From assembly GCF_006547145.1 (NCBI RefSeq), contig NZ_CP041244.1, positions 7,254,001 through 7,318,000 of the forward strand: 64,000 bases of DNA, read 5' to 3'. The position numbers and the translations under genes were made by a program. This document shows, in pieces, positions 23,426 to 32,171 of the stretch (positions are counted from its first letter, which is position 1; every line of letters starts with the position of its first letter). Under the pieces are notes generated by a model, which had not been told where the DNA came from, made no database searches, and worked only from the letters and a program-made list of their open reading frames with translations. The stretch is from Actinomadura sp. WMMA1423. GTDB lineage: Bacteria; Actinomycetota; Actinomycetes; Streptosporangiales; Streptosporangiaceae.

Positions 23426-26400
23426 TCAGACCCTTACCAGGACCAGGTGCTTGTCCGAGGACGCCGGAGGGCCCGGGTCCGGCGTCAACGCGATGAGCGC
23501 TGTCAGTGCGTCGGACAGGTGGTCCGCCAGTTCCCTGTCCGATCCACCTTCCCTGGTGACGACGATCGCCGCCAGGAGCGAGGTGACGGCCAGGACCATG
23601 TCGCCCTCCCTGACGGGGCGGCTCGGGTCCCACAGTGGTGCGGCCAGCCGCCTCGCGTGCTCGATCAGATCCTTGACGTCTTCCCTGTCGATCGCGCCGG
23701 CGCGGTCAAGGGCGGCTCCCAGCACCGCCCTCGGGTCGTGGGCCGGTGACGGGCTCAGGGCGGTGTGCAGAGCTTCATCAAGGCACGCCTCCACCGTCGA
23801 CGCCTTCAACCGGAAGCCTGGAGGACGCCGGGTGTACAGCCCCGTGCCTCCGAGGAACGCGCGCTCCAAGCGAATGCATGCCCAGGCCGCGCCGACCACG
23901 GCGTCCATGTCCAGCCTTCCCAGTTCGCCGGTGAAGACGAGGCGCGCCAGGTCCAAGGCCCATGCGGTGCTCATCCTTGTGGTACTGGGCGGATCGGCTT
24001 TGGCCAGGGCAAGGGCGAACGCGTGGGGCCGGGCGACGTGCAACAAGATGCGGAGGTCACGGCTTAGGCGGGCCGCCTCCTCATCGGCGCCCGAGGCGGC
24101 AGTGTCGAGCAGGTCGGCGTGTCGGACGAGGAGGCCGAGCGTTCGGTCGACTTCGAGGGCGCCATCAATGCCCAGGTTGCGGAGGAGGCCGGCGTACACG
24201 GAGGGGCCGACGCGTCGGGAGCCGGTACCGGAGCCGAGGCCGAGAGCCGTGTCGAGGCGCCTGATGATCGTTTGTGCGATCACGGAGGAGGGGCGGTCGC
24301 CGCCCCGGTTCGCCAGAGCGACTGCGAGGTGGCGCGCGTCGCTCAGATCACGTTCGAGCCCGTCGCTGAGCGCCCGGTCGAGGCCTCCCAGAAGCTCATC
24401 GCGTTCGGCGCCGTTGATGCGCGGCTGAGGACGGTCGAGGGCTTTCGCCATCGGGGCTTCGCGATCGATGCCGCCGGACTGGTGGACCACGTCGAACAGA
24501 ACCTCGGCCGGATCCCCGGGGCCGAGATCTCGGCCCAGTTCCCGGCCGACCGCTTCGGCGTGGCGCAGGGCCTGGTCGCGGAGGCGGTCGAGGCCCTGGT
24601 CGTCCTCCAGGTCGGGGAGACCCGCGAAGCCGAGATCGGCGGCATACTCCAGGGCGCGTTCGCGCAGGGGAGCGAGCGGCGCTTCACGGACGGTCTCGAG
24701 CTGGAAGACGAGGTCCAGAGCGTGCAGCAGGCGGTCCTCGGCCCGATCGAGGTCGCGGGGTCTTCCGAAGACCAGCAGATCGGTGAAGGTGGTCGGCGGC
24801 TCGAACGCGCGAAGCCGGAAGAGGACATGGGTGTACCGGAGGATGCGGGACGCGTAGTGGTCGAGCTGTCGCGCAGAGGGCCGGTGCGGCGAGGCGGCCG
24901 GCGAGGACGGAACGAGGCGCACCTGGCCGTGGCCGTCGGTCCAGTCCTGGCCCGCGGCGTAAAGGATCACCTCGGCGCCGTTTCCGGTTCTTCTGGTGAA
25001 CAGCTCCCGGTCGAGGATCTGGCGTGCCTCGGCCGGCGTGGGCAGGCGGTAGTCGGCGCCGTCGCCGAGCAGGGTGTTGAGCCAGGCGAGGAAGAACTTG
25101 ATGTCCGTGGTCCACAGATCGCCGGAGACGGTGGTCGGCAGGCGGAGGCTGTTGTGACGACCGAGGAAACGCGTCCAGAGATCGTTCGAGACGGGGTCGG
25201 TGCAGACGCGGGTTCCGTCGTCCAAGGTGAAGGTGTCCTGGAGGGTGCGAGCGGCGACGACCTCGCTCAGCAGCCGCATCTCGTCGGCGTCGCCGGGTGC
25301 GGTCATCAGGAGCCGGTCGAGTCGAGCGCGCAGATCGGGATCCAGCTCTCGGGCCTCGTCCGCGCAGGCGTAGGCGAGCTTGAGCGACGTGACCGTCCGA
25401 TCGGCCAGGCAGGCCTCGACGACGGGACTGGCGTCGGCGCGGGCGGCCCAGAGAAGCGTGACCTCGCGCCACCAGGGGTTGTCGACGTTGTCCACAAGGA
25501 GTTGGCGCCGGGACGCGTGCGCGGGCACCAGCATGGAGGCCAGGTACTCCTGCAAGGTGAGGTGTGCGAAGCCGTACCGGCCGTGCTGGTGCTCCAGCAG
25601 CAGACCGCTGCGCTTGACGTGGAGGAGGAAGGCCGCGGGGGTGATGTCCGGCGCGGTCCGCTCCAGCACGGCGCGGATGGCGCGCTCCGCTTCCTCGGCC
25701 GGGATGTCGCGCAGTTCGCGCCGCATCATGTACCAGGCCAGTTCCTGGACGACGCGCTCCTTCTTCTCCCCGCTCAGGCGGTCCACGTCGGTGTCGCGGA
25801 GGTTCTTGGCCTCCTGGCGGCGGTGGAGGAGGACCTGGCACACCTCCTCGTAGAGCGCGACCCGGCTGCCCGGCAGGCTGCCCCGGTAGCGGTGCACGTT
25901 CGCGATCATGGTGAGCAGCAGCGGGTTCGCGGCCAGGTCGGAGAGCGTGGAGCCGCCGCTGATCCGCCGGAACAGGTCGTCGGCGGCCCGCGCGGCGATC
26001 CGGCCGATCTCCCTGGGGTCGCCCTCCCGGGAGCGCTGCTCGATGGCCCGGTACCAGGCGTGCAGGAAGTCGCGGATCTGCCGGCCGGTGAACCGCTGCA
26101 CCTGGAGGACGTCGGCGCGGGACAGCCGGTTGGCGTCGTATCCGACCGGGCGGGACGTCACCACGAACGCGTTGGCCGGGTAGCGGCTGATCTGGTCCTC
26201 CACCCAACGGACCACGCGGCTGCGGTCCCCCGAGTCGGCCACCTCGTCCAGGCCGTCCAGCAGGACCACGCACTGGCCCCGCCTCAGACGCTCCTCCAGC
26301 CACTCGGCCGAGACCGCACCGCTGAGCCAAGGCGCGGTCACCGCGATCCGGGCCAGCCCCTCGGGCTCCCCGGCGGCGATCTCCTCCGCATGGTCCCGCA

Positions 26401-26983
26401 GGTACAGCAGCACCGGGAGCTGCCTCCGGCGCCCCCACCCCCGCCGCCGCTCCGCGATCTCCAGGGCCGTGTGCCGTGCCAGCGTCGTCTTCCCGGAGCC
26501 CGCGGCGCCCAGGACCGCCAGTACCCGCCCCGGTGCCAGGAAGGACGCCAGCGACGCGCGCCGCCCGGCCTCCGCGGAGGACACCGTGCCGATGCCGGTG
26601 TCGGTGACGACCTCGGTCACCGGCCGCGGCCGCAGCTTCACATCGACGTAGACCTGCCGGGTCCGCAGGACGTACTCGGCCTGGGTGACCAGCCCGATCG
26701 TCTCCATCTGGTCGACGGCCGTGCGCACCCGCCTCAGATAGCCGCGCCGCGATCCCTTGCGCAGCCCTCTCGCCGGGGGAGGGGGCGGTGCCGTTTCGGC
26801 GACGGGCGCGGCGGCCTGCGGAGCGGCCTGCACCAGCGCGCCCAGAACGGTGGCCACCAGCGCCAGGTACCCCCAGCTCCAGCTCAGCTTCCCGTTGGCG
26901 TAGATCTGGTTGATCGCCACCCCCGCGGCGACCACCAGCGATGCCCCGGCAAGGGCGCGCCCCACGAACTTCAGCACCCGCAC
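23426..26983 (-). CDS. Membrane-anchored NACHT ATPase with FGE-like segment
   Basis: A 1185-residue STAND ATPase. Two hydrophobic segments (residues ~5-25 and 36-55) anchor it. The NACHT module has Walker A GAAGSGKTT (159-167), Walker B VVLLDGLDE (239-247) and sensor-like VVTSRP (274-279). A helical region to ~580 carries FAHLTLQEYLAS. At 582-690 a segment resembles a shrunken FGE/SUMF1 domain (DDGTRVCTDPVSNDLWTRFL, YRLPTPAEARQIL) without its catalytic end. About 490 helical residues follow as a likely sensor. NACHT ATPases often guard against phage, but no adjacent effector gene is seen. GTG start. Confidence 0.85.
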   Translation of the reverse strand: MRVLKFVGRALAGASLVVAAGVAINQIYANGKLSWSWGYLALVATVLGALVQAAPQAAAPVAETAPPPPPARGLRKGSRRGYLRRVRTAVDQMETIGLVTQAEYVLRTRQVYVDVKLRPRPVTEVVTDTGIGTVSSAEAGRRASLASFLAPGRVLAVLGAAGSGKTTLARHTALEIAERRRGWGRRRQLPVLLYLRDHAEEIAAGEPEGLARIAVTAPWLSGAVSAEWLEERLRRGQCVVLLDGLDEVADSGDRSRVVRWVEDQISRYPANAFVVTSRPVGYDANRLSRADVLQVQRFTGRQIRDFLHAWYRAIEQRSREGDPREIGRIAARAADDLFRRISGGSTLSDLAANPLLLTMIANVHRYRGSLPGSRVALYEEVCQVLLHRRQEAKNLRDTDVDRLSGEKKERVVQELAWYMMRRELRDIPAEEAERAIRAVLERTAPDITPAAFLLHVKRSGLLLEHQHGRYGFAHLTLQEYLASMLVPAHASRRQLLVDNVDNPWWREVTLLWAARADASPVVEACLADRTVTSLKLAYACADEARELDPDLRARLDRLLMTAPGDADEMRLLSEVVAARTLQDTFTLDDGTRVCTDPVSNDLWTRFLGRHNSLRLPTTVSGDLWTTDIKFFLAWLNTLLGDGADYRLPTPAEARQILDRELFTRRTGNGAEVILYAAGQDWTDGHGQVRLVPSSPAASPHRPSARQLDHYASRILRYTHVLFRLRAFEPPTTFTDLLVFGRPRDLDRAEDRLLHALDLVFQLETVREAPLAPLRERALEYAADLGFAGLPDLEDDQGLDRLRDQALRHAEAVGRELGRDLGPGDPAEVLFDVVHQSGGIDREAPMAKALDRPQPRINGAERDELLGGLDRALSDGLERDLSDARHLAVALANRGGDRPSSVIAQTIIRRLDTALGLGSGTGSRRVGPSVYAGLLRNLGIDGALEVDRTLGLLVRHADLLDTAASGADEEAARLSRDLRILLHVARPHAFALALAKADPPSTTRMSTAWALDLARLVFTGELGRLDMDAVVGAAWACIRLERAFLGGTGLYTRRPPGFRLKASTVEACLDEALHTALSPSPAHDPRAVLGAALDRAGAIDREDVKDLIEHARRLAAPLWDPSRPVREGDMVLAVTSLLAAIVVTREGGSDRELADHLSDALTALIALTPDPGPPASSDKHLVLVRV

Positions 26984-27023
26984 GACAGCCTCGGTAGCTT
27001 GACGACATGACCAGCAAATCCAC

Positions 27024-27560
27024 TTAACCGTGTCGTTGTGCCTCGCACGCGAGAGTCGCCGATCCGATACCGGCCACGGGTGACCAGCGGAGGGTCATGT
27101 CGGGCAGGTTCTCCATGTTGCGTTCGCCGTCGTTGGTGTCGACGACGACGAAACCGTGATGCACGTAGAACGCCCGAGCCTCGGCGTTCCGCTGGAAGAC
27201 GCGCAAGGACACCCCGCCAGGGCTGTGCCGCTTGACCTCGTCGAGCAGGAGCGTTCCGAGGCCCTGCCGGCGCATGTCCGGGCGCAGGTAGAGGTGTTCG
27301 AGCATGTCGCCGTCGAGGGCCGCGTAGCCGTTGATCCGCGTACCGCCCACCGCGACCCAGACGCGGCATCGCCTGAGCACGATCTCCCGGATCCACCGGA
27401 CCACCTGCTCACGGCTGTGCTCCGGCGGAGGCAGGTACGGCATGGCCGCCGACCTGGAGGTCAGGTGGACGTCCGCGATCTCGGCCGCATCCGCCTCCTC
27501 CGCGAACCGGACCCGAACTCGGCGGTCAGCGTTCACGACGAGAACCCGCACACCGGGCAT
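27024..27560 (-). CDS. GNAT-family N-acetyltransferase
   Basis: A 178-residue GNAT enzyme. Motif A for acetyl-CoA is LYLRPDMRRQGLGTLLLDEV, followed by SLRVFQRNAEARAFYVHHGF, the standard motif B region. The substrate is unknown. The start is uncertain: the ATG at 27560 is preferred, but GTG codons downstream would also keep the domain intact. It lies 40 bp upstream of the NACHT gene on the same strand and could be cotranscribed with it. Confidence 0.88.
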   Translation of the reverse strand: MPGVRVLVVNADRRVRVRFAEEADAAEIADVHLTSRSAAMPYLPPPEHSREQVVRWIREIVLRRCRVWVAVGGTRINGYAALDGDMLEHLYLRPDMRRQGLGTLLLDEVKRHSPGGVSLRVFQRNAEARAFYVHHGFVVVDTNDGERNMENLPDMTLRWSPVAGIGSATLACEAQRHG

Positions 27561-27783
27561 CTGTGCACACCGAGAACCAGCACTCCGCGATCGTACAAGG
27601 GCGAAAAGGACCGATCGTGCGACCGATCCCCGGTGAACGGCGCCGGGCACGGCTCCGGAGTGGTGTCCGTGAACACCATCCGGGGCCGACGGTGCCGATC
27701 CCTTGCGTTGACTTGCGGCTTGCTGCGCCTATCCGGCTTACATAAGGGCAACGAGCCGCAAGCCGACGCACCCGGACACCGCG

Positions 27784-28167
27784 CTAAGCGAGCAGTTCCT
27801 CGGGGCTGGTCATGGTCGGGAAGCCGGAACTGGCGCCCCACATCTCCGCGAAGCGGCCGTCCTCGAAGCGGAAGATCTCGACCAGTTCGGGCTGCGCGTC
27901 GCCGTCCGGCACCGCGACGCCCTCGACGGACGAGCGGACGGCGGCCCTGTCGCCGTCGACCAGGATGTCCCGGGCGACGACCCGGATGCCGGGGAACCGG
28001 GCGACGAGCGCGGTCCAGGCAGCCTTGCCCGCCTCGAACCCGGCGGCGCCGAGCGGGTGGCTGAAGAAGTCGGGCGTGTGCAGGGCGGCGGCCTCGTCGA
28101 AGCGCCGGCTGTTGAAGCACTCATGCATCCGTCGCACCAGGGCGGTCGCGTCCTCGCGTGTGGTCAT
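27784..28167 (-). CDS. SnoaL-like / NTF2-fold protein
   Basis: A 127-residue NTF2-like protein of the SnoaL type: RRMHECFNSRRFDEAAALHT, AWTALVARFPGIRVVARDIL and EIFRFEDGRFAEMWG. The family includes ester cyclases and hydroxylases of polyketide pathways, and many stand-alone members of unknown role. It diverges from a TetR gene, and the gap carries two palindromes, so it is the likely target of that regulator. Confidence 0.88.
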   Translation of the reverse strand: MTTREDATALVRRMHECFNSRRFDEAAALHTPDFFSHPLGAAGFEAGKAAWTALVARFPGIRVVARDILVDGDRAAVRSSVEGVAVPDGDAQPELVEIFRFEDGRFAEMWGASSGFPTMTSPEELLA

Positions 28168-28202
28168 CAGCGCAGTCTCCTGTCCGTGGTGAGCGGCGCC
28201 GA

Positions 28203-28262
28203 CATAAACGGTGCGCCGCCCCGCTTATGCGCCAGGCTATACGGTGCGCCGCCCCGGTTATG
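28203..28262. promoter_or_regulatory. Two tandem TetR-type operators
   Basis: Site 1 (28203-28229) is CATAAACGG-N9-CCGCTTATG, arms matching at 8 of 9 positions. Site 2 (about 28235-28262) repeats the core ACGGTGCGCCGCCCCG 33 bp downstream with a weaker left arm. Both lie between the SnoaL-like and TetR genes. Confidence 0.75.
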
Positions 28263-28273
28263 CTGGTACCGAC

Positions 28274-28927
28274 ATGTCCAGCCGGTCACCTGATCCCGAG
28301 CCGCCTGTGGCTCCCCGGCGCGACCGGGAGCTTCGGGCCGACGCGCGCCGCAATCGCGAGCGGGTCCTGCGGACCGCTCAGCGGCTGTTCGCGACGGAGG
28401 GCCTCGGCGTCTCGCTCGACGAGATCGCCCGCCGCGCCGGCGTCGGTCCCGGTACCGTCCACCGGCACTTCCCGACCAAGGAAGAGCTGTATCTCGCCGT
28501 CGCGATCGACATGCTCGACGGGTTGGTGGGGGAGGCGGAGGCCCTCGCCGCCACCGGCGATCCGGAGGCCGTGTTCACGCTGCTGGCCAGGATGATGGCC
28601 TCCGGGGCCGAGAACGTGGCCGTGAAGAGTGCGCTCGAGGCCGCCGAGTTCGACCTGCGCACCGCCGCCCCGGACGTCGCGGAAGACCTCACCCGACATG
28701 TCGCGGACCTGCTCGACCGCGCAAGGACGGCGGGCGCGGTGCGCGAGGACCTCACCGCCGACGAGGTGATGGCCCTCGTCGCCGGAGCTTTCGCCGCGAT
28801 CCGCCACGCGGGCGCGGAGGCCAGCCCCGAACGGTCGGCCCGCATCGCCCGGCTCATCCTGGACGGCCTGCGCCCCCCGATGACCACGGGCCCTGGCCGA
28901 CGGCGGAGCAGGCGCCCCCACGCGTGA
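28274..28927 (+). CDS. TetR-family transcriptional regulator
   Basis: A 217-residue regulator. The helix-turn-helix lies at about residues 22-65: RERVLRTAQRLFATEGLGVS, then LDEIARRAGVGPGTVHRHFP. The ligand domain is all-helical. It begins at ATG 28274, 11 bp after an operator repeat, consistent with autorepression and control of the divergent SnoaL-like gene. Confidence 0.93.
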   Translation: MSSRSPDPEPPVAPRRDRELRADARRNRERVLRTAQRLFATEGLGVSLDEIARRAGVGPGTVHRHFPTKEELYLAVAIDMLDGLVGEAEALAATGDPEAVFTLLARMMASGAENVAVKSALEAAEFDLRTAAPDVAEDLTRHVADLLDRARTAGAVREDLTADEVMALVAGAFAAIRHAGAEASPERSARIARLILDGLRPPMTTGPGRRRSRRPHA

Positions 28928-29054
28928 TCCGATACCGGCCCCTGCCGGTGCCCGTCGTCACGCTCGCTCTCAACAGAACGGCGGCGGCGACGGGAGGCAA
29001 ATGATCGTGGTGCGGTCGGGGGATCTCCTTCAGGACCCCTATTGATGCCATTGA

Positions 29055-29083
29055 TTGACGATAGTGATCAACATGGGTTATTG
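29055..29083 (+). promoter_or_regulatory. Promoter of the CxxCxG mini-protein
   Basis: TTGACG and TTATTG are separated by exactly 17 bp in a locally AT-rich stretch. They would give a leader of about 140 nt. An inverted repeat CCATTGAT/ATCAACATGG overlaps the spacer. Confidence 0.5.
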
Positions 29084-29127
29084 TCCTCTCCGCAAGTACA
29101 GTGGTCGTTTCGTCCACTGAAACGGAA

Positions 29128-29220
29128 ATGAAATCATCCCTGCCCGGGATCCTATTCGAGTCGCGGGCGGGGGTTGATTCCCGTGTCCCGTTCGATGCAC
29201 TCCCGGTGCAGAATGAATAG
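29128..29220 (+). CDS. Possible 30-codon leader ORF
   Basis: An ATG-initiated frame (MKSSLPGILFE to the C-terminal ALPVQNE) whose TAG overlaps the Shine-Dalgarno region of the next gene. A weak ACGGAA lies upstream. It may be a leader peptide coupled to the mini-protein, or chance. A hairpin with arms CAGTGG/CCACTG precedes it. Confidence 0.3.
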   Translation: MKSSLPGILFESRAGVDSRVPFDALPVQNE

Positions 29221-29231
29221 GAGTGGGAATC

Positions 29232-29387
29232 ATGCAGGAATCTTGTGGAAGTTGCACGGGCGGGAAGATCCCGGCCGTGACGGACGGGGACGGCAATGTG
29301 ATCGTTCCCGAGCAGTCCTGCACTGCCTGCGGCGGGACGGGGACGGTCACCATCCCGGAGGTCCCCGACCCCAGCGGGAAGAAGTAA
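29232..29387 (+). CDS. CxxCxG zinc-knuckle mini-protein
   Basis: A 51-residue protein with two DnaJ-type cysteine clusters, CGSCTGG (residues 5-11) and CTACGGTG (30-37), separated by an acidic loop. Together they could bind one zinc ion as in the DnaJ zinc centre. GGAGTGGGAATC precedes the ATG, and a hairpin terminator follows 10 bp after the stop. Strong initiation and termination signals make a real gene likely. A chaperone-like or RNA-binding role is only a guess. Confidence 0.7.
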   Translation: MQESCGSCTGGKIPAVTDGDGNVIVPEQSCTACGGTGTVTIPEVPDPSGKK

Positions 29388-29396
29388 GTCCTTGAG

Positions 29397-29429
29397 GCCC
29401 CGGGGGCGCGCTCTGCGCGTCTCCGGGGC
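29397..29429 (+). terminator. Hairpin terminator after the mini-protein
   Basis: GCCCCGG and CCGGGGC flank a GC-rich loop with further pairing (GCGCG/CGCGT), 10 bp after the stop codon. Confidence 0.7.
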
Positions 29430-29497
29430 TTCACCTGCTTGCATGGCATGGCGGCTCGCGTGTCAATTCCGCTGTTCCGCGTTTCCGCTCGTACGGG

Positions 29498-29770
29498 GTG
29501 CGCGACCTGATCGCCGCGCGCGGCTGGGACGTCGAACTCGTCTTCAGGAGCTACACGGAGGCGCGCGCCACCCACCAGGAGGCGATCGAGGCCAAGGGCC
29601 TCGCCCGCTACGACGAGCTCCGCAAGGCGGGCGCCAGCCACGCCGAGGCGCTCAACCTCCACGCGCAGAGGCAGAGGGCCGGTCCGGTCGGCGGCGGTGC
29701 CCTGTACCGCCCGTGCGGCTTTGACCTGGCCCCCGCATCCGCGCTCTGCGGGCGAACGCGCCGCACGTAG
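29498..29770 (+). CDS. Hypothetical protein, possibly 5'-truncated
   Basis: A 90-residue frame from GTG. Codons for the first ~65 residues are strongly G/C-biased at the third position (for example EAIEAKGLARYDELRKAGAS), which supports coding. The last ~20 residues lose this bias. The open frame extends upstream without a start codon, so it may be the 3' part of a decayed gene. No family recognised. It converges on the phosphatase gene with a 3-bp gap. Confidence 0.4.
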   Translation: MRDLIAARGWDVELVFRSYTEARATHQEAIEAKGLARYDELRKAGASHAEALNLHAQRQRAGPVGGGALYRPCGFDLAPASALCGRTRRT

Positions 29771-29773
29771 GGG

Positions 29774-31735
29774 TCAGCCGGGTTCGGTCGTCGTGTGGGG
29801 GAGGGCTACCAGCGACATCACGTGCTGGGCGGGGCTGCCCTGCGGGGCGTAGAGGAGGAACGGGCGGCCGGGGGCGTCGGTGCGGGTCTCGGCCTCGTAG
29901 AGGACGGCGACGCCGGCGCTGGACAGGTGGGTGACGCCGGTCAGGTCGACGGTGAGGGGGGTGGTGCCGCCGCGGGTGCGCACGACGAGCTCCTCGCGCA
30001 GCTGCTCGGCGGTGGCGGCGTCGACCGGGCCGTCCAGCCGGATCCGCTGCGGACCCTCCGAGGGCTGGTCCAGGATCAGGAGCAGTTCCGGGTAGTCGTC
30101 CGGGGCGGACGACGGTGCGAGCTCGCCGGCGGTGAGCAGACGGGCGGGGCGGGTCAGGCGGTGCCGGACGGTCGCGGTGGTCCCGCGCGGGCCCGTCTCG
30201 ACGCGCAGCTCGTCGGCGAAGTCGCTCGCCATGGCGAGGCCGCGGCCGCGGTCCTCGGTGGGCTGCCAGGGCTCGCGCCAGTGGCCGTCGTCGGCGACCT
30301 CGATCTCCACCACGCCGCGCCCGGTGCACTCCGCCCGCACCCGGACGGCGCCGGGCGTGCCGTCGTAGGCGTGCTCGACGCCGTTGGTGACCAGCTCGCC
30401 GATCGCATGCCGCAGCAGGATCACGTCCTCGGAGCGGGCCCCGAGGTCGTAAAGCCACTCGTCGAGCGCCTTGCGGGCGGCGGGGATCGCCTCCGACTTC
30501 GCCGGCAGGTCCAGCAGCAGCGGCGCGGTCGGGGCGGTGCGCTGCGCGGCCAGCAGCGCGATGTCGTCGTCATGCCCGGACGTCCTGACCAGCAGCTCCA
30601 GCGTCTGGGTCGTGAGGCGGTCGACCGCCGCGAGCCAGTCCTCGCGCAGCCCGCGGCCGGCGGCGACGTCGGCGGCGACCCGCGCCAGCTCGGCGGTGCC
30701 GGCCACGACCTCCTCGCCCGACCGGCGCACGATGCCGTCGCTGTAGAGGAGGAGCTGGTCGCCCACGGCCAGGCGGTCCTCGGCGAGCGGGAAGCCGGTC
30801 CCGGTGCCGAGCGGGCCGCCGCCGGACGGGCGAAGGAAGCGCGCGGGGCCGGCGGTCGGGATCAGCAGCGGCGGCGGATGCCCGGCCGTGCAGTACGCCA
30901 GCCGCCCGTCCGAGGGGTCCACGGCGGCGACGCACAGGGTCGCCGCCCGCGCGGCCGGAAGCCGCGACGCCAGCCGGTCGGCGGCGGCGAGCGCCTCGGC
31001 GATGTCGCCGCCGTGGTCGAGCCGGTCCTCCAGGACGGAGCGGATCCGTCCCATCGCCGCGGACGCCTCGACGCCGCGCCCGGCCACGTCCCCGACGACG
31101 AGCGCCGTCCGGCCGTCCGGCAGGGGGACGGCGTCGAACCAGTCGCCGCCCGCGGCGGTCCCGCCGCCCGCGGGCAGGTAGCTGCCGCCCAGCTGGAGTC
31201 CTGGCAGGATCGGCAGGCCCGCTGGGAGCAGTTGCCGCTGCAGCACGCCGACGAGATCGGCGGGCTCGGCCGCGCCCTGCTCGGCCTCGGCCGCCCGCCG
31301 CTGCGCCGCCTGCCGGTCCCGCACCCGTTCGGTGACGTCCTGCGCGAACGCCACGAGCCGGACGACCTCCCCGGTCGCGGACTTCTGCGGGACGATGGTG
31401 AAGTCGAAGTAGACGTCCTCGTCCGGACCGCTCGCGCGGGGCAGCTGGATCCGCCACTCCCGCGCCGTGACCGTCTCGCCCGTGCGGAACGGGCGGTCGA
31501 GCAGTCCGAACAGCTGCTTGGCGACGAGCTCGGGGAACAGCTCGGAGGCGGAGCGGCCGACGACCTCGTCCCGCGCCACCAGCGCGCGGTAGGCGGCGTT
31601 CACCGCCACCAGGCGGTAGTCGCCGCCTCTCTCCACCGCCGCGACCGCGGCGGGGATCGCCTCGAACACCTCGCGGACGATGCGGGCATCGCCGGTGATC
31701 CTGTCCATGTCCTCATCGCCTGGGGAGTCCAGCAT
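29774..31735 (-). CDS. PAS-SpoIIE phosphatase-HATPase-STAS multidomain regulator
   Basis: A 653-residue protein with four signalling modules. PAS is at ~15-140 (FEAIPAAVAAVERGGDYRLV), and an SpoIIE/PP2C phosphatase at ~175-385 (GGDWFDAVPLPDGRTALVVG, YSDGIVRR, GHDDDIALL). An HATPase anti-sigma-like kinase lies at ~395-520 (HAIGELVTNGVEHAY, GRGLAMASDFAD), and a STAS anti-anti-sigma domain at ~545-650 (VDLTGVTHLSSAGVAVLYEA). One chain thus has phosphatase, kinase and substrate folds of a sigma-B-type partner-switching circuit. No membrane segment. ATG at 31735 has GGAGGG just upstream. Confidence 0.92.
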   Translation of the reverse strand: MLDSPGDEDMDRITGDARIVREVFEAIPAAVAAVERGGDYRLVAVNAAYRALVARDEVVGRSASELFPELVAKQLFGLLDRPFRTGETVTAREWRIQLPRASGPDEDVYFDFTIVPQKSATGEVVRLVAFAQDVTERVRDRQAAQRRAAEAEQGAAEPADLVGVLQRQLLPAGLPILPGLQLGGSYLPAGGGTAAGGDWFDAVPLPDGRTALVVGDVAGRGVEASAAMGRIRSVLEDRLDHGGDIAEALAAADRLASRLPAARAATLCVAAVDPSDGRLAYCTAGHPPPLLIPTAGPARFLRPSGGGPLGTGTGFPLAEDRLAVGDQLLLYSDGIVRRSGEEVVAGTAELARVAADVAAGRGLREDWLAAVDRLTTQTLELLVRTSGHDDDIALLAAQRTAPTAPLLLDLPAKSEAIPAARKALDEWLYDLGARSEDVILLRHAIGELVTNGVEHAYDGTPGAVRVRAECTGRGVVEIEVADDGHWREPWQPTEDRGRGLAMASDFADELRVETGPRGTTATVRHRLTRPARLLTAGELAPSSAPDDYPELLLILDQPSEGPQRIRLDGPVDAATAEQLREELVVRTRGGTTPLTVDLTGVTHLSSAGVAVLYEAETRTDAPGRPFLLYAPQGSPAQHVMSLVALPHTTTEPG

Positions 31736-32171
31736 CAACCCTCCGGATGGTCACCCTCCGTGCGTCCCTTTGTTTCCGACACATCCGGGTTAACACCTTG
31801 TGACGCACTCGCTGCGCAAGCAGCGGTACCCGCTTGCGCCGAGGAGATTCATCTCACAGCGGGGCGGTTTCGCGCCAGTCCCGGACGGACCTGCGGGCAC
31901 CCCCCGGCCCGCGCTCGACTAGTGATGATCTTGTTGGGCGATCCTTTCACGCCGTCCGGTCGCGCCGCGCCCGGGCCGACCAAGATCGCTTGCGGGCGGC
32001 GCCGGGCGGATCGCGAAGCGATGCCGCGTTCGCCCAGGCGCGGTCACGTAGCGAGCCTCAAGGCGAGCGAAGTGGGCCGGGTCTTTGACACGCGACCTAG
32101 GTCGAACGGACGTCGGTGACCGGGACCGCCGACCGACGCGGTGCGACCGCCCGGCGCACCAGCATGGACGC
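31736..32171. other. Divergent intergenic region, regulator / MFS pump
   Basis: No supported gene. The right end holds TTGACA (32085-32090) followed by the palindrome CGACCTAGGTCG, a likely promoter and operator of the pump. Confidence 0.5.
32093..32104 (+). promoter_or_regulatory. Operator palindrome CGACCTAGGTCG of the MFS pump
   Basis: A perfect 12-bp palindrome two bases after a consensus -35 box TTGACA, within the spacer of the presumed promoter. A repressor bound here would block polymerase. No adjacent repressor gene is present. Confidence 0.55.

Noticed and set aside
24119..27010. A 963-residue open frame on the plus strand
   Set aside because: It is antisense to the NACHT gene, whose Walker motifs are unambiguous. 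Long antisense frames are expected at ~72% G+C.
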